The position numbers were made by a program, and so were the translations under genes. Shown here piece after piece: positions 8,167 to 17,142 of a stretch of 64,000 bases of DNA (position 1 is the first letter of the stretch; each line of letters begins with the position of its first letter). Below the pieces are notes generated by a model, which saw only the letters and a list, made by a program, of their open reading frames with translations, was not told the DNA's origin and made no database searches. The DNA is taken from NCBI GenBank assembly GCA_017303895.1, contig JAFLBF010000002.1:1-64000 (forward strand). The letters are read 5' to 3'. The DNA is from Bacteroidota bacterium (GTDB taxonomy: Bacteria; Bacteroidota; Bacteroidia; 2-12-FULL-35-15).

Positions 8167-9855
8167 ATGAGAACAAACATTTTCAAATTTTTAGCATTTG
8201 CTTTTGCCTTTTTGCTGGTTTATACGGCCAATGCTCAACAGTATCCGGGATACACTTCTTATAGCATTAAAAATACGTCTACCGCTTTTTTGCTGGATAC
8301 GAATGGTACTACTTATCATACCTGGACCGATGCAACAGCTAAAAAAACAGGTTATTCCACCTACGTAATGCCGGGAGGTTATTTGTGGAGAGGGATCGCT
8401 AAAACTGGAAATTCATTTACCGGTGGACCAATCTGTGGGGAAGTGCAAAAGCTAGATTATAATGGGAATGTGATTTGGGATTATGTTTATTCTACTACTG
8501 CTTATTGCTCACACCATGATATTTGTCCGATGCCCAATGGAAATGTTTTGCTGATCGCCTACGAAACAAAAACATCCGGTGAAGTTGCTGCTGCGGGCTG
8601 CTCTACTTATAGTGGTACCATGTGGCCGGATAAGATCGTTGAAGTGATGCCTACCGGAGCAACCACTGGAACTGTTGTTTGGGAATGGCATGCATGGGAT
8701 CATTTGGTGCAAAACACAAATGCTTCTGCTGCAAACTATCAAACATCTATTGTAAATCATCCGGAATTGTTGAACATTAATTACAATGCCCAAAAGGATT
8801 GGTTGCATGTGAATGGGGTTCATTATAATCCAATTTTGGATCAAGTAACATTCAGTTCACATAATTTAAGTGAGATCTATGTGATTGACCATAGTACAAC
8901 TACTGCTGAAGCAGCATCTCATTCCGGTGGAAATTCAGGAAAAGGTGGCGATATTCTTTATCGTTGGGGAAATCCTGCCGCTTATGGTGCAACGGGGACA
9001 AAAATTTTGAATGTCGTGCATGATGCACATTGGATAGCCGAAGATTGTCCGAATGGTGGTGAACTAATGGGTTATAATAATCAAGGAATTTCTACTACAG
9101 CTTCTTGTACCGATATCTTTAATCCTCCTGTTGCCGGATATAATTATAGTATAACTTTGGGTTCGGCTTATCTTCCTTCTACTTATACCTTGCGTCAGGC
9201 TTCCGGAGGCTACAACAGTAATGAAGGAAGTGCACAGCAATTACCAAATGGAAATATTTTGGTGAATATGGGTATTTCGGGATATATCAAAGAATTTAGT
9301 CCAACCGGAACACTTTTATGGTCAAAAACATTAACAGGAGGCAATGCAAAAGCATTTCGTTATCCGGAATGCTACATCAATAATGCTGCTCCTGCAATTC
9401 CTACGATCTCTGAATCAGCCGGAACGCTGAATTCAACATCAGCGACTTCGTATCAATGGTATTTAAATGGTCAGCCAATTGCCGGAGCAACCAATCAATC
9501 ATACACGCCAACTCAATCGGGTATTTATTTGGTGTGTATCACTGATGCAAATGGTTGTGTATATCAATACTCTCAAGGTTATTCATTTGCTGTTCCTACA
9601 GGGATCAATGAGTTGGAAGAAATAACATTCAATGTTTTCCCTAACCCATCTTCCGGTATTGTTAACATACAAGATACATTCAGTACAGGTAAGCGCTTCG
9701 ATGTTTTTGTGTACGATGCACTGGGTAAATTAGTTCTTCAAAATAAAACATTGTATCAATTGGATCTTTCAGAATATGGAAATGGAATGTACACGATCGC
9801 CATTCAACCTGAAAATGCAAAACCAATTCATACACGTGTGATCATTTCTAAATAA
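8167..9855 (+). CDS. Arylsulfotransferase-like protein with T9SS sorting domain
   Basis: The 562-residue protein starts with a signal peptide ending near ANAQ (residue 24). Residues about 25-400 resemble the arylsulfotransferase/ASST propeller family: HHDICPMPNGNVLLIAYE, HVNGVHYNPILDQVTFSSHN, SEIYVID and VVHDAHWI match its repeated His-rich blade motifs. An Ig-like segment follows (about 415-470, YQWYLNGQPIAGATNQSYTP), then a type A T9SS sorting domain starting FPNPSSG. It should therefore be exported across the outer membrane. Whether it transfers sulfate is unproved; propeller relatives often lack that activity. It is the first gene of an eight-gene operon. Confidence 0.75.
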   Translation: MRTNIFKFLAFAFAFLLVYTANAQQYPGYTSYSIKNTSTAFLLDTNGTTYHTWTDATAKKTGYSTYVMPGGYLWRGIAKTGNSFTGGPICGEVQKLDYNGNVIWDYVYSTTAYCSHHDICPMPNGNVLLIAYETKTSGEVAAAGCSTYSGTMWPDKIVEVMPTGATTGTVVWEWHAWDHLVQNTNASAANYQTSIVNHPELLNINYNAQKDWLHVNGVHYNPILDQVTFSSHNLSEIYVIDHSTTTAEAASHSGGNSGKGGDILYRWGNPAAYGATGTKILNVVHDAHWIAEDCPNGGELMGYNNQGISTTASCTDIFNPPVAGYNYSITLGSAYLPSTYTLRQASGGYNSNEGSAQQLPNGNILVNMGISGYIKEFSPTGTLLWSKTLTGGNAKAFRYPECYINNAAPAIPTISESAGTLNSTSATSYQWYLNGQPIAGATNQSYTPTQSGIYLVCITDANGCVYQYSQGYSFAVPTGINELEEITFNVFPNPSSGIVNIQDTFSTGKRFDVFVYDALGKLVLQNKTLYQLDLSEYGNGMYTIAIQPENAKPIHTRVIISK

Positions 9856-9863
9856 TAAACAAC

Positions 9864-10871
9864 ATGAAAAAAGTATTTTTAATTCTTATTGCATCTGTTC
9901 TGGTATCGGGTTCTGCTTTTGCAAAAAAAGTAAAATTTGCCGTGGATATGAGTGGTGTAACTGTTAGTCCGCTAGGGGTGAGAGTAACCGGTGATTTTCA
10001 AACTGCAGCAGGCTTTCCCGGGGGCGACTGGACCACCAATACCTTGCTTACTCAAGAAACGGCTGATACCAATATCTATAGCACGGTGGTAGATATTCCA
10101 GCTTTTGCTAAATATGAATATAAGTTTGTAAACGGAGATCAATTCTATGAAGCAGAGTTCGTACCTCTAGAGTCGAGAGTGGGATATAATTTTAATGATA
10201 ACCGCTGGATCTATATCGATTCATTGGCTAATGATACCACTTTCGTTGGTGCGATACGTTTTGCAGGCAATGCCCCTAAAAACAAAAAGCTGGTACGCTT
10301 TTATGTGGACATGCAGAATGAAACCGTTTCATCAAACGGAGTGCATGTAGCAGGAAGCTTTCAATCGTGGAATGCAGCGAGTACGATCATGTACACTTTT
10401 TCTGATCCTTCTGCAGTTTCTGTTTATGAAGTAATTGCTTATGTAGATTCATTATCTACTTACGAGTATAAATTTTACAATGGAAATGCATTGATCAATA
10501 CCGAGATCGTTCCCGGAGCATGTGCAACCAATTCCAATCGATCTTTTACTTCTGTTAATGATACATTAATGAGCACAGTATGTTTCTCTGCTTGTTCAGC
10601 TTGTGGTTCAACAAGTATTGCGGAAGAAACAGTGGCATCATTCAAATTTTATCCGAACCCGACAGATGACCAATCGGTATTCATGTTCGATGTGCCAATC
10701 AATAAAGCATCGGTATTTGTATATGATGTAGCAGGTCGACTTGTTCAAAATTTTAATATTTCTAATCAATCTAATTTTACATTGCAAAGAGGGGCTTTGT
10801 CGGCCGGTATTTACACGATTACAGTGGATGCAGAGAATACCCGTTCGAATGTAAAATGGATCATTAAATAA
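9864..10871 (+). CDS. T9SS-exported protein with two glycogen-binding-like beta domains
   Basis: A signal peptide (to about residue 20) is followed by two related domains: residues 21-130 (KVKFAVDMSGVTVSPLGVRV) and 132-240 (LVRFYVDMQNETVSSNGVHV). Both read like early-set domains of the AMPK/CBM48 glycogen-recognition type, with the pattern VDM-x-V-S-x-GV-x-V-x-G-x-F and later YEYKFxNG. A T9SS type A sorting domain beginning FYPNPTDD closes the 335-residue protein. No catalytic residues are apparent, so a glycan-binding or scaffold role is likely. It sits eight bases after the ASST-like gene and six before cotH. Confidence 0.7.
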   Translation: MKKVFLILIASVLVSGSAFAKKVKFAVDMSGVTVSPLGVRVTGDFQTAAGFPGGDWTTNTLLTQETADTNIYSTVVDIPAFAKYEYKFVNGDQFYEAEFVPLESRVGYNFNDNRWIYIDSLANDTTFVGAIRFAGNAPKNKKLVRFYVDMQNETVSSNGVHVAGSFQSWNAASTIMYTFSDPSAVSVYEVIAYVDSLSTYEYKFYNGNALINTEIVPGACATNSNRSFTSVNDTLMSTVCFSACSACGSTSIAEETVASFKFYPNPTDDQSVFMFDVPINKASVFVYDVAGRLVQNFNISNQSNFTLQRGALSAGIYTITVDAENTRSNVKWIIK

Positions 10872-10877
10872 AGCTAA

Positions 10878-13169
10878 ATGCGTTTCAGATCATTTTTTTT
10901 GAACTATCGTTTTTTATTACTCTTTGTAATAACTTGTTACTCGAATGTTTTTTCTCAAACTACTTTTTATGATCTGAATACCATTCAGAAGATAGAAATA
11001 TTTTTCTCTATTCCTGATTGGGATTACCGGATGGATACGGCCAAATACGGGGCAGAAGGATACCTTATTGCAGATTCGGTGCTCGTCAACGGAGTTGCAT
11101 TTGATAGTGCCGGTGTTAAGTACAAAGGGAATAGTTCTTACGATTCTACACAAATAAAAAATCCACTGCACATTGAATTGGATAATGTACTGAACCAATC
11201 ATATCAGGGAGTCTCCGATATTAAATTAGGAAACGGTTATGCCGATCCTTCTATGATTCGCGAAGTACTGTCGTATGATATACTTCAAAATTACATGCAT
11301 TGTCCAAGAGCAAATTTTGCTCAAGTGTATATCAATGGAACTTATATTGGTTTGTATTCCAATGCGGAGAATATTGGAAAAGATTTTGTTTCCACTCATT
11401 TTAATTCCTCTTCCAATACCTTTTTCAAATGTAATCCGATTACAGTTCCTACACCATTAACTAAAAGTAATTTGAGATACATCAATACCGATAGCTCCAG
11501 CTATTTTAATTATTATGAATTAAAATCAGATACAGGCTGGAACGATCTGGTGAAACTATGTGATACAGTCACCAATTTTTCTTCGAGTTTGGGAAATGTA
11601 TTAGATATGGATCGTGTGATCTGGATGCTGGCCTTCAACAATGTGTTGGTCAATCTGGATAGTTATACCGGTGTGTTTTGTCAGAATTACTATTTGTACA
11701 AAGACAATACAGCTCATTTTAACCCGATCGTTTGGGATCTGAATATGGCTTTGGGCGGCTTTCCTTATGTAGGAAGTGGAGCTAGTAGTATGGGTAGTTT
11801 GACGGTTGCGAATATGCAACAACTGCCTGCTACTATTCATTCTACTGATGTTTATTGGCCACTGATAAAAAATACATTGTCGAATCCGATGTATAAAAGA
11901 ATGTATATTGCACACATACGTACCATCATGAATGAAATGTTTGCCAGTGGAGCCTATCAAACGCTTGCAACACAAATTCAGGCAACCATTGATACAGCGG
12001 TTCAATCGGATAGTCATAAGTTTTTCAGCTATTCACAATTTCAAAATGCGATGAGCACTGATAATGTGGTAGGCACCTATACCGTTCCGGGAATTAGCAA
12101 TTTGATGAGTGCACGTATCTCTTATTTGCAAGGTACAGCCGATTTTACGGCAACGCCTCCTGCTATTTCAAATATATTGGCAAGTAATTCAAGTCCGGCA
12201 TTAAATAGCACAGTTACTATTACAGCACAAGTTACGGGCTCAAGTGCTGTTTATTTGGGATACCGGACCGACCTCAATGCAAAGTTTGTGAGAGTAAACA
12301 TGTTTGATGATGGAACGCATAACGATGGCGCTGCAGGTGATAATGTTTTTGGTGCCGACTTCATCATGTCATCAGCCCAAGCCCAGTATTATATCTATGC
12401 GGAGAATTCAACAGCAGGGATATTTTCTCCTGAACGTGCCGAGCATGAATTTTACAATTTGGTATCCAGTGTTCAAACAGCTGGTCCGGGACAAGTCGCC
12501 ATCAATGAATTTTTAGCGATCAATCAAACGGGGCAAACAAATGAAACCGGAAACTATGAAGATTGGATAGAGTTGTATAATACCACTTCCAATCCATTAG
12601 AATTATTCGGATTGTATCTTACAGATGAATTGAGCAATCTAACCAAATATGCCTTTCCTATCAATACGATCATTCAACCGAATGATCATCTGATCATTTG
12701 GGCTGATGATGGAACTTCAACGGCTTCTTATTTACATTCTAATTTTAAACTTTCCGGAAATGGAGAAAAGATCATTTTAAGTAATTCCTCCGGAACGATC
12801 ATCGACAGTGTTTCATTTGGCCCACAAACAGCTGATGTTTCTGTTGGCCGTTGTCCGGATGGTACCGGACCATTCGCTACTTTAATAAGCCCAAGTTTTG
12901 ATATGCAAAACTGTGCAGTTGGAATTGAAGAAAATGAATTGGGAAATGTTCAAGTGTATCCAAATCCAGCCAACTCATTTATTACCATCTTCCGCTCACT
13001 CGATAATGAAAAGGCTAACATAGAAGTGCTGAATGCTACTGGCACACTTGTATATACTGCTCAAATGCAGGGCAGTTTTATGAAGCTGGATGTGAGTAAT
13101 TGGGCAAACGGCATTTATTTTGTTAGAATAAATAACCTGTCGGTTCAGAAAATAGTCGTTAATCGCTAA
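10878..13169 (+). CDS. CotH-family protein kinase with lamin-tail and T9SS sorting domains
   Basis: CotH proteins are atypical secreted kinases, first known from Bacillus spore coats, where CotH phosphorylates CotB and CotG. In this 763-residue protein a signal peptide is followed by a CotH domain (about 35-425). Visible motifs are VKYKGNSSY, LGNGYADPSMIREVLSYD, the probable catalytic NLDSYTG (Asn259, Asp261) and the metal-binding WDLNMALGG (Asp287, Asn289). After a beta domain comes a lamin-tail domain (about 540-670, VAINEFLAINQTG and EDWIELYNT) and a T9SS type A sorting domain (VYPNPANSF). It should act at the cell surface or outside. Its target is unknown; other operon products are candidates. 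Confidence 0.85.
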   Translation: MRFRSFFLNYRFLLLFVITCYSNVFSQTTFYDLNTIQKIEIFFSIPDWDYRMDTAKYGAEGYLIADSVLVNGVAFDSAGVKYKGNSSYDSTQIKNPLHIELDNVLNQSYQGVSDIKLGNGYADPSMIREVLSYDILQNYMHCPRANFAQVYINGTYIGLYSNAENIGKDFVSTHFNSSSNTFFKCNPITVPTPLTKSNLRYINTDSSSYFNYYELKSDTGWNDLVKLCDTVTNFSSSLGNVLDMDRVIWMLAFNNVLVNLDSYTGVFCQNYYLYKDNTAHFNPIVWDLNMALGGFPYVGSGASSMGSLTVANMQQLPATIHSTDVYWPLIKNTLSNPMYKRMYIAHIRTIMNEMFASGAYQTLATQIQATIDTAVQSDSHKFFSYSQFQNAMSTDNVVGTYTVPGISNLMSARISYLQGTADFTATPPAISNILASNSSPALNSTVTITAQVTGSSAVYLGYRTDLNAKFVRVNMFDDGTHNDGAAGDNVFGADFIMSSAQAQYYIYAENSTAGIFSPERAEHEFYNLVSSVQTAGPGQVAINEFLAINQTGQTNETGNYEDWIELYNTTSNPLELFGLYLTDELSNLTKYAFPINTIIQPNDHLIIWADDGTSTASYLHSNFKLSGNGEKIILSNSSGTIIDSVSFGPQTADVSVGRCPDGTGPFATLISPSFDMQNCAVGIEENELGNVQVYPNPANSFITIFRSLDNEKANIEVLNATGTLVYTAQMQGSFMKLDVSNWANGIYFVRINNLSVQKIVVNR

Positions 13170-13220
13170 TACAAGTCCTTTCATTTTCTTAATATTGTAT
13201 TCATGTTAAATTGATACCTC

Positions 13221-13616
13221 ATGAAAAAAGCATTGTTCATTTTTAGTTTGTTTACAGTTGTCTTATCTGTATCCTGTAAAAAGCCGGCTGGTGAAGGCGG
13301 AAATTCTTCCATCAAAGGAAATATTTGGGTAGAAGAGTGGGATGCTACATTTACAGTTCATTTATCTGCAAACGACCGTGTTGGAATGGGGGAGGATGTA
13401 TATATTATTTATGGAGACGATGTGTCCTATGGTGATAAAATAGAGTGTAGTTACGATGGGACATTCGAATTCAAATATTTAAGAAAAGGAACCTATACCA
13501 TTTATGTGTATTCGAAAGATTCCGGTCCATCAGGAACAAAAGCGATTGTGAAAACAGTAGACATTACCGGTAAAAAACAAACTGTTGATGCCGGACAATT
13601 TGTAATTAAAGATTAA
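13221..13616 (+). CDS. Small lipoprotein with beta-sandwich (carboxypeptidase regulatory-like) domain
   Basis: The 131 residues begin with a lipoprotein signal (LSVSC, Cys19 or nearby). The mature part is a single small beta domain: a GNIWVEEWDATF strand, an acidic loop, then FEFKYLRKGTYTIYVYSKD, which resembles carboxypeptidase regulatory-like or transthyretin-like folds of Bacteroidota surface proteins. No enzymatic motif is seen. The gene lies 51 bases after the CotH gene and its stop codon overlaps the next ATG by one base, which ties it to the operon. Confidence 0.6.
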   Translation: MKKALFIFSLFTVVLSVSCKKPAGEGGNSSIKGNIWVEEWDATFTVHLSANDRVGMGEDVYIIYGDDVSYGDKIECSYDGTFEFKYLRKGTYTIYVYSKDSGPSGTKAIVKTVDITGKKQTVDAGQFVIKD

Positions 13617-14179
13617 TGATCATGATGCGAATAATTTCATTATTGTTTCTTGTTTTGTTCTCTTTGTCTGCTTTTTCACAGAGCAAAAAAGATATCAAAA
13701 AGTATAAACTAAAGTCAACTACCGTTACGGTTACCGATGCATCCTCTTCTAAAACACAAAAAGAGTTGTATGAAAAATACGATGGAAACGGAAATGTGAT
13801 CGAGGAAGAAGAATATTCCAAAGAGGGTGTGCTCAAAAAAAAATCATCTAAAAAATATAACAAGAACAACGATGTAGTTGAAGAGATCAGTTATGATGAA
13901 AAAACATTGGCTATCAAAAAGAAAACCGTAACAGAATATGCTGATGAGAATCCGGTGACCGAATTGGTGTACGATGCGCATGGAAAGTTGTTGGAGAAAA
14001 CCATTTTTTCCTATAATTCATTAGGAGAAAAAATTCAGGAATTGACTTATGATGATAAAGGAAAGACGATTAAAAAGTCTCTTTTTACATACGACAAGAA
14101 TGGATTTAAAACAGAGAAGAAGACCTATAATGGCAATGGGGATTTGATCCAAACTAAAAAGTATACTTACACCTATTGA
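13616..14179 (+). CDS. Secreted repeat protein (YD/RHS-like short repeats)
   Basis: A signal peptide ending near AFSQ is followed by about seven repeats of some 22 residues built on the pattern YDxxGxxxEExxYxxxGxxxKK, for example YDGNGNVIEEEEYSKEG and YDDKGKTIKKSLFTYDKNG. They resemble YD/RHS-type or antitoxin-like beta-hairpin repeats. The mature protein is very rich in Lys and Glu. The start ATG overlaps the previous stop; ATGs at 13622 and 13625 are also possible. The next gene begins directly after the stop. Function unknown; a periplasmic or surface binding protein is a reasonable guess. Confidence 0.6.
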   Translation: MIMMRIISLLFLVLFSLSAFSQSKKDIKKYKLKSTTVTVTDASSSKTQKELYEKYDGNGNVIEEEEYSKEGVLKKKSSKKYNKNNDVVEEISYDEKTLAIKKKTVTEYADENPVTELVYDAHGKLLEKTIFSYNSLGEKIQELTYDDKGKTIKKSLFTYDKNGFKTEKKTYNGNGDLIQTKKYTYTY

Positions 14180-14944
14180 TTGGAATCAATTAATGACATA
14201 TTAAACCGCTTTGAACCTATTACCCTTGCGGAAATGGACAGTGTGAAATTAATGGACAGAACCGACATCAAATTTCTGATCCATTCTTCTATATTGCCCT
14301 CTCTTTTGACTGAATTAGATCAAAGTTATCGCATACTCGATGTGAATGGAAACCGGATCAGTCGTTATGAGTCGCTGTATTTCGATACGCCCGGTTTCGA
14401 TCTTTTTCATAATCACCGCAGAGGAAAGCTAAATCGATACAAGGTACGTATTAGAAAATATGTAGAATCGGAACTCAATTTTTTTGAAGTGAAATTCAAA
14501 AATAACAAAGGAAGAACGATCAAAGACAGAGTAAAACAAAAAGTGATCGATGGATCTATTCAGGATAAAGCAGAAGGTTTATTGAAGGAAAAAACAAGTC
14601 TGGTTCCTGATTCATTGGAGCCGAAGCTTTGGGTGAATTATTCCAGGATAACACTCGTGAATAAGCATTCTCCTGAGCGTGTAACACTCGATCTGAATTT
14701 GCATTTTAAGAATAACGACATATTAAAAAATGTTGAAAATCTGGTGATCGCAGAGGTGAAACAGGATAAAGCAGTTGCATCGCCTTTTATCCGTTTGATG
14801 CGAAAACATCATGTTCGCGAAGGTTCCATCAGCAAATATTGCTTTGGAGTGATCAGTTTATTCGAAAAAATAAAGCACAACAATTTTAAACCGAAATTAA
14901 TCTCATTAAAAAAAGTAACTCATGGAATTATTGCAAGCAGTTAA
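14180..14944 (+). CDS. VTC-domain polyphosphate polymerase-like protein
   Basis: VTC domains make polyphosphate from ATP on a basic tunnel surface at the cytoplasmic membrane. This 254-residue protein has the family motifs in order: MDRTDIKF (Arg27, Lys31), SLYFDTP (66-71), RYKVRIRKY (basic cluster, residues 86-94), FEVKFKNNKGR (Glu103, Lys105, Lys107), and late AEVKQDK and SISKYC. The start is a TTG directly after the preceding stop; the next in-frame ATG would remove the conserved ILNRFEPITLAEM start. The gene overlaps the DUF4956 gene by 23 bases, an adjacency also known in other bacteria. Confidence 0.85.
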   Translation: MESINDILNRFEPITLAEMDSVKLMDRTDIKFLIHSSILPSLLTELDQSYRILDVNGNRISRYESLYFDTPGFDLFHNHRRGKLNRYKVRIRKYVESELNFFEVKFKNNKGRTIKDRVKQKVIDGSIQDKAEGLLKEKTSLVPDSLEPKLWVNYSRITLVNKHSPERVTLDLNLHFKNNDILKNVENLVIAEVKQDKAVASPFIRLMRKHHVREGSISKYCFGVISLFEKIKHNNFKPKLISLKKVTHGIIASS

Positions 14945-15542
14945 CGAAGAAACAGTTGGTGTAACATTTGATCTGTTTGAAAAGCTTTCAGCGAAGTTTT
15001 TCTCACGTTTGTGTATCGATTTTGTTTCGGTGTTCATTCTTATTCGTTTTATCTATTATCCAATTTATAAGAACAGAGAATTCTTCTTCACCTTCTTTAT
15101 TTTTAATTTGATCATTTTCCTCATCACCTTTTTATTGAATAAAGTGGAGATGAGTATGGGAGCCGCTTTTGGTTTGTTTGCTGTATTCTCGATGTTGCGC
15201 TACCGCACCGAAGGCATCTCCATGAAAGATATGACCTATTTGTTTTTGGTCATTGCTATGGGATTGATCACAGCCATCAGTAAAGGAAATTGGGATGAGT
15301 TATCCTTGTTGAATGGGATTATCTTGGTGTTTACCTATTTGTTGGAAAGTAATGTTTTGCTTAAAAAAGAAGCATCCAAAACCATTCAGTACGAGAATAT
15401 CGAAATGATCAAGCCTGAGTTCCGTCAGCAATTGATTCTGGATCTCGAATCGCGTACAGGTATCAAGATCAATCGTATCAGCATTAATAAAGTTGATTTT
15501 TTAAAAGATACAGCTGTTATCCGTATCTATTACTATGAATAA
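14922..15542 (+). CDS. DUF4956 integral membrane protein
   Basis: The 206 residues hold about five hydrophobic segments (near residues 30-46, 53-70, 76-92, 102-120 and 126-146) and a soluble C-terminal tail. The motif GAAFGLFAVFSMLRYRTEGI is the hallmark of DUF4956. The family is commonly next to VTC-domain genes, and here the two overlap by 23 bases, which suggests a complex in which DUF4956 anchors the polymerase or moves its product through the inner membrane. No biochemical function is established to my knowledge. Confidence 0.85.
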   Translation: MELLQAVNEETVGVTFDLFEKLSAKFFSRLCIDFVSVFILIRFIYYPIYKNREFFFTFFIFNLIIFLITFLLNKVEMSMGAAFGLFAVFSMLRYRTEGISMKDMTYLFLVIAMGLITAISKGNWDELSLLNGIILVFTYLLESNVLLKKEASKTIQYENIEMIKPEFRQQLILDLESRTGIKINRISINKVDFLKDTAVIRIYYYE

Positions 15543-16231
15543 TGAAATACATTCTTAAACATATCCTTTTTGTTTTTTTATGTGTGTGGAGCTTAAGTAG
15601 CACTGCTCAGGTGATCAACGATGCCGGTTTGTGGACCACCTTGAATTTTGAAAAGAAGATCAACAAAAAATTTGCAGTATTACTAACTGAAGAATTTCGT
15701 ATGCGGGAGAACATCACCCGCTTGAATTTATTTTATACTGACTTAGGTATTTCTTACAAACCGGTTGATTTTTTTAAGGCCAGCATCTCTTACCGTTGGA
15801 TCGATAAATATCAGGTAGAAGGATATTTTAGTTTTCGTCATCGCTTTTCTTTGGATCTTTTGTTCAAGAAAAAGATCGAGAATTTTAGTATTTCATACCG
15901 TCATCGTTTGCAACGTGAGGTAAGGGATATTAATTCCAGTTATGATGGACGTTTGCCGGAATGGTATTCACGGAGTAAAGTAGAATTGAAATACGATATG
16001 GGTAATCGTTTAACTCCTTATGTGTCGTTCGAAGCCCGTTACCAGATCGTGAACCCAAGAATGCAGGAGTCGGATAATTCCTGGCATAGAAGCCGTTATG
16101 CTTTAGGATTTAACTATGAATTGGACAAACGGAATACGCTAGGTGCTTACTATCTGATCCAAAACGAATACAATGTTTCTTCCCCTCAAAACCAATACAT
16201 CATCGGATTGGAGTATTCGCTTTCTTTATAA
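15542..16231 (+). CDS. DUF2490-type outer-membrane beta-barrel protein
   Basis: The 229-residue protein has a signal peptide (to about STAQ, residue 22) followed by regularly alternating amphipathic strands. DAGLWTTLNFEKKINKKF at the start of the mature part and repeated short barrel strands such as FKASISYRWIDKY are typical of the DUF2490 family of outer-membrane proteins; the last strand ends QYIIGLEYSLSL. Its ATG overlaps the stop of the DUF4956 gene by one base, so it is the last gene of the operon. It would give the inner-membrane VTC/DUF4956 pair an outer-membrane partner. It ends five bases from lipA on the opposite strand. Confidence 0.75.
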   Translation: MKYILKHILFVFLCVWSLSSTAQVINDAGLWTTLNFEKKINKKFAVLLTEEFRMRENITRLNLFYTDLGISYKPVDFFKASISYRWIDKYQVEGYFSFRHRFSLDLLFKKKIENFSISYRHRLQREVRDINSSYDGRLPEWYSRSKVELKYDMGNRLTPYVSFEARYQIVNPRMQESDNSWHRSRYALGFNYELDKRNTLGAYYLIQNEYNVSSPQNQYIIGLEYSLSL

Positions 16232-16236
16232 TTTCC

Positions 16237-17115
16237 TTAAAAAATATGTTTTTCTGCGTGGTAGGACGATCTTACCAATGGCCCACTCTCCACAAAACGG
16301 AATCCTTTTTTCAAACCCGCTTCTTTGTATTTAGCAAATGCTTCCGGACGGATAAATTCCGTTACCGGTAAATGTTTGGGTGTAGGTTGTAAATATTGTC
16401 CCATGGTCATTACATCGCATCCTGCAGCACGCAAGTCATCCATCGTTTCATAGATCTCTTCTTCTGTTTCGCCTAAGCCCAGCATAATTCCTGATTTGGT
16501 TTTTACTCCGGCATCGTGTAATCGTTTGATCACTTCCAAACTTCTGTCGTATTTCGCTTGAATACGTACTTGCTTGGTCAATCGTCTAACTGTTTCTAAA
16601 TTGTGAGAAACAATATCAGGCTTGGCATCAATGATGCGTTGCAGGTTTTCCCATTTTCCTTGAAAATCGGGGATCAATGTTTCGAATTTTGTTTGCGGAC
16701 TTGCCTTACGGATCGCATTGATGGTTTCTACCCAAATGGTAGATCCGCCATCCTTCAGGTCATCGCGGTCAACAGAAGTGATCACACAATGTTTGATGTT
16801 CATCAATCGAACAGATTCTGCTACACGTTCAGGCTCTTTTAAGTCTGCCGGTAAAGGTCGTCCTGTTGCTACGGCACAAAATCCGCAGGAACGTGTACAA
16901 ATATTTCCAAGGATCATGAAGGTAGCTGTTCCTGCTCCCCAGCATTCGCCCATATTCGGACAGTTTCCACTTTCGCAAATGGTATGTAGTTTATGGGTGG
17001 ATACAATTTGACGTACTTGTGCGTATTCCTTTCCGGTAGGAAGTTTTACTCTTAACCAGTCGGGTTTTCTTGCAAATTGTTTTTCTTCTGTTTTGTTAGC
17101 GGTGTCTATCATCAC
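16237..17115 (-). CDS. lipA: Lipoyl synthase (radical SAM)
   Basis: LipA inserts two sulfur atoms into octanoyl groups on E2 and glycine-cleavage H proteins, making lipoyl cofactors such as those needed by the pdhC product in this window. Both iron-sulfur clusters are visible: the auxiliary cluster Cys47, Cys52 and Cys58 ([12 protein letters not shown]) and the radical SAM cluster Cys73, Cys77 and Cys80 (CTRSCGFC), with RSSYHA at the C-terminus supplying the conserved serine ligand. At 292 residues it is of normal length. Confidence 0.96.
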   Translation of the reverse strand: MMIDTANKTEEKQFARKPDWLRVKLPTGKEYAQVRQIVSTHKLHTICESGNCPNMGECWGAGTATFMILGNICTRSCGFCAVATGRPLPADLKEPERVAESVRLMNIKHCVITSVDRDDLKDGGSTIWVETINAIRKASPQTKFETLIPDFQGKWENLQRIIDAKPDIVSHNLETVRRLTKQVRIQAKYDRSLEVIKRLHDAGVKTKSGIMLGLGETEEEIYETMDDLRAAGCDVMTMGQYLQPTPKHLPVTEFIRPEAFAKYKEAGLKKGFRFVESGPLVRSSYHAEKHIF

Positions 17116-17142
17116 GAAAAAGCGTTCTCTATTGTTTATTGA

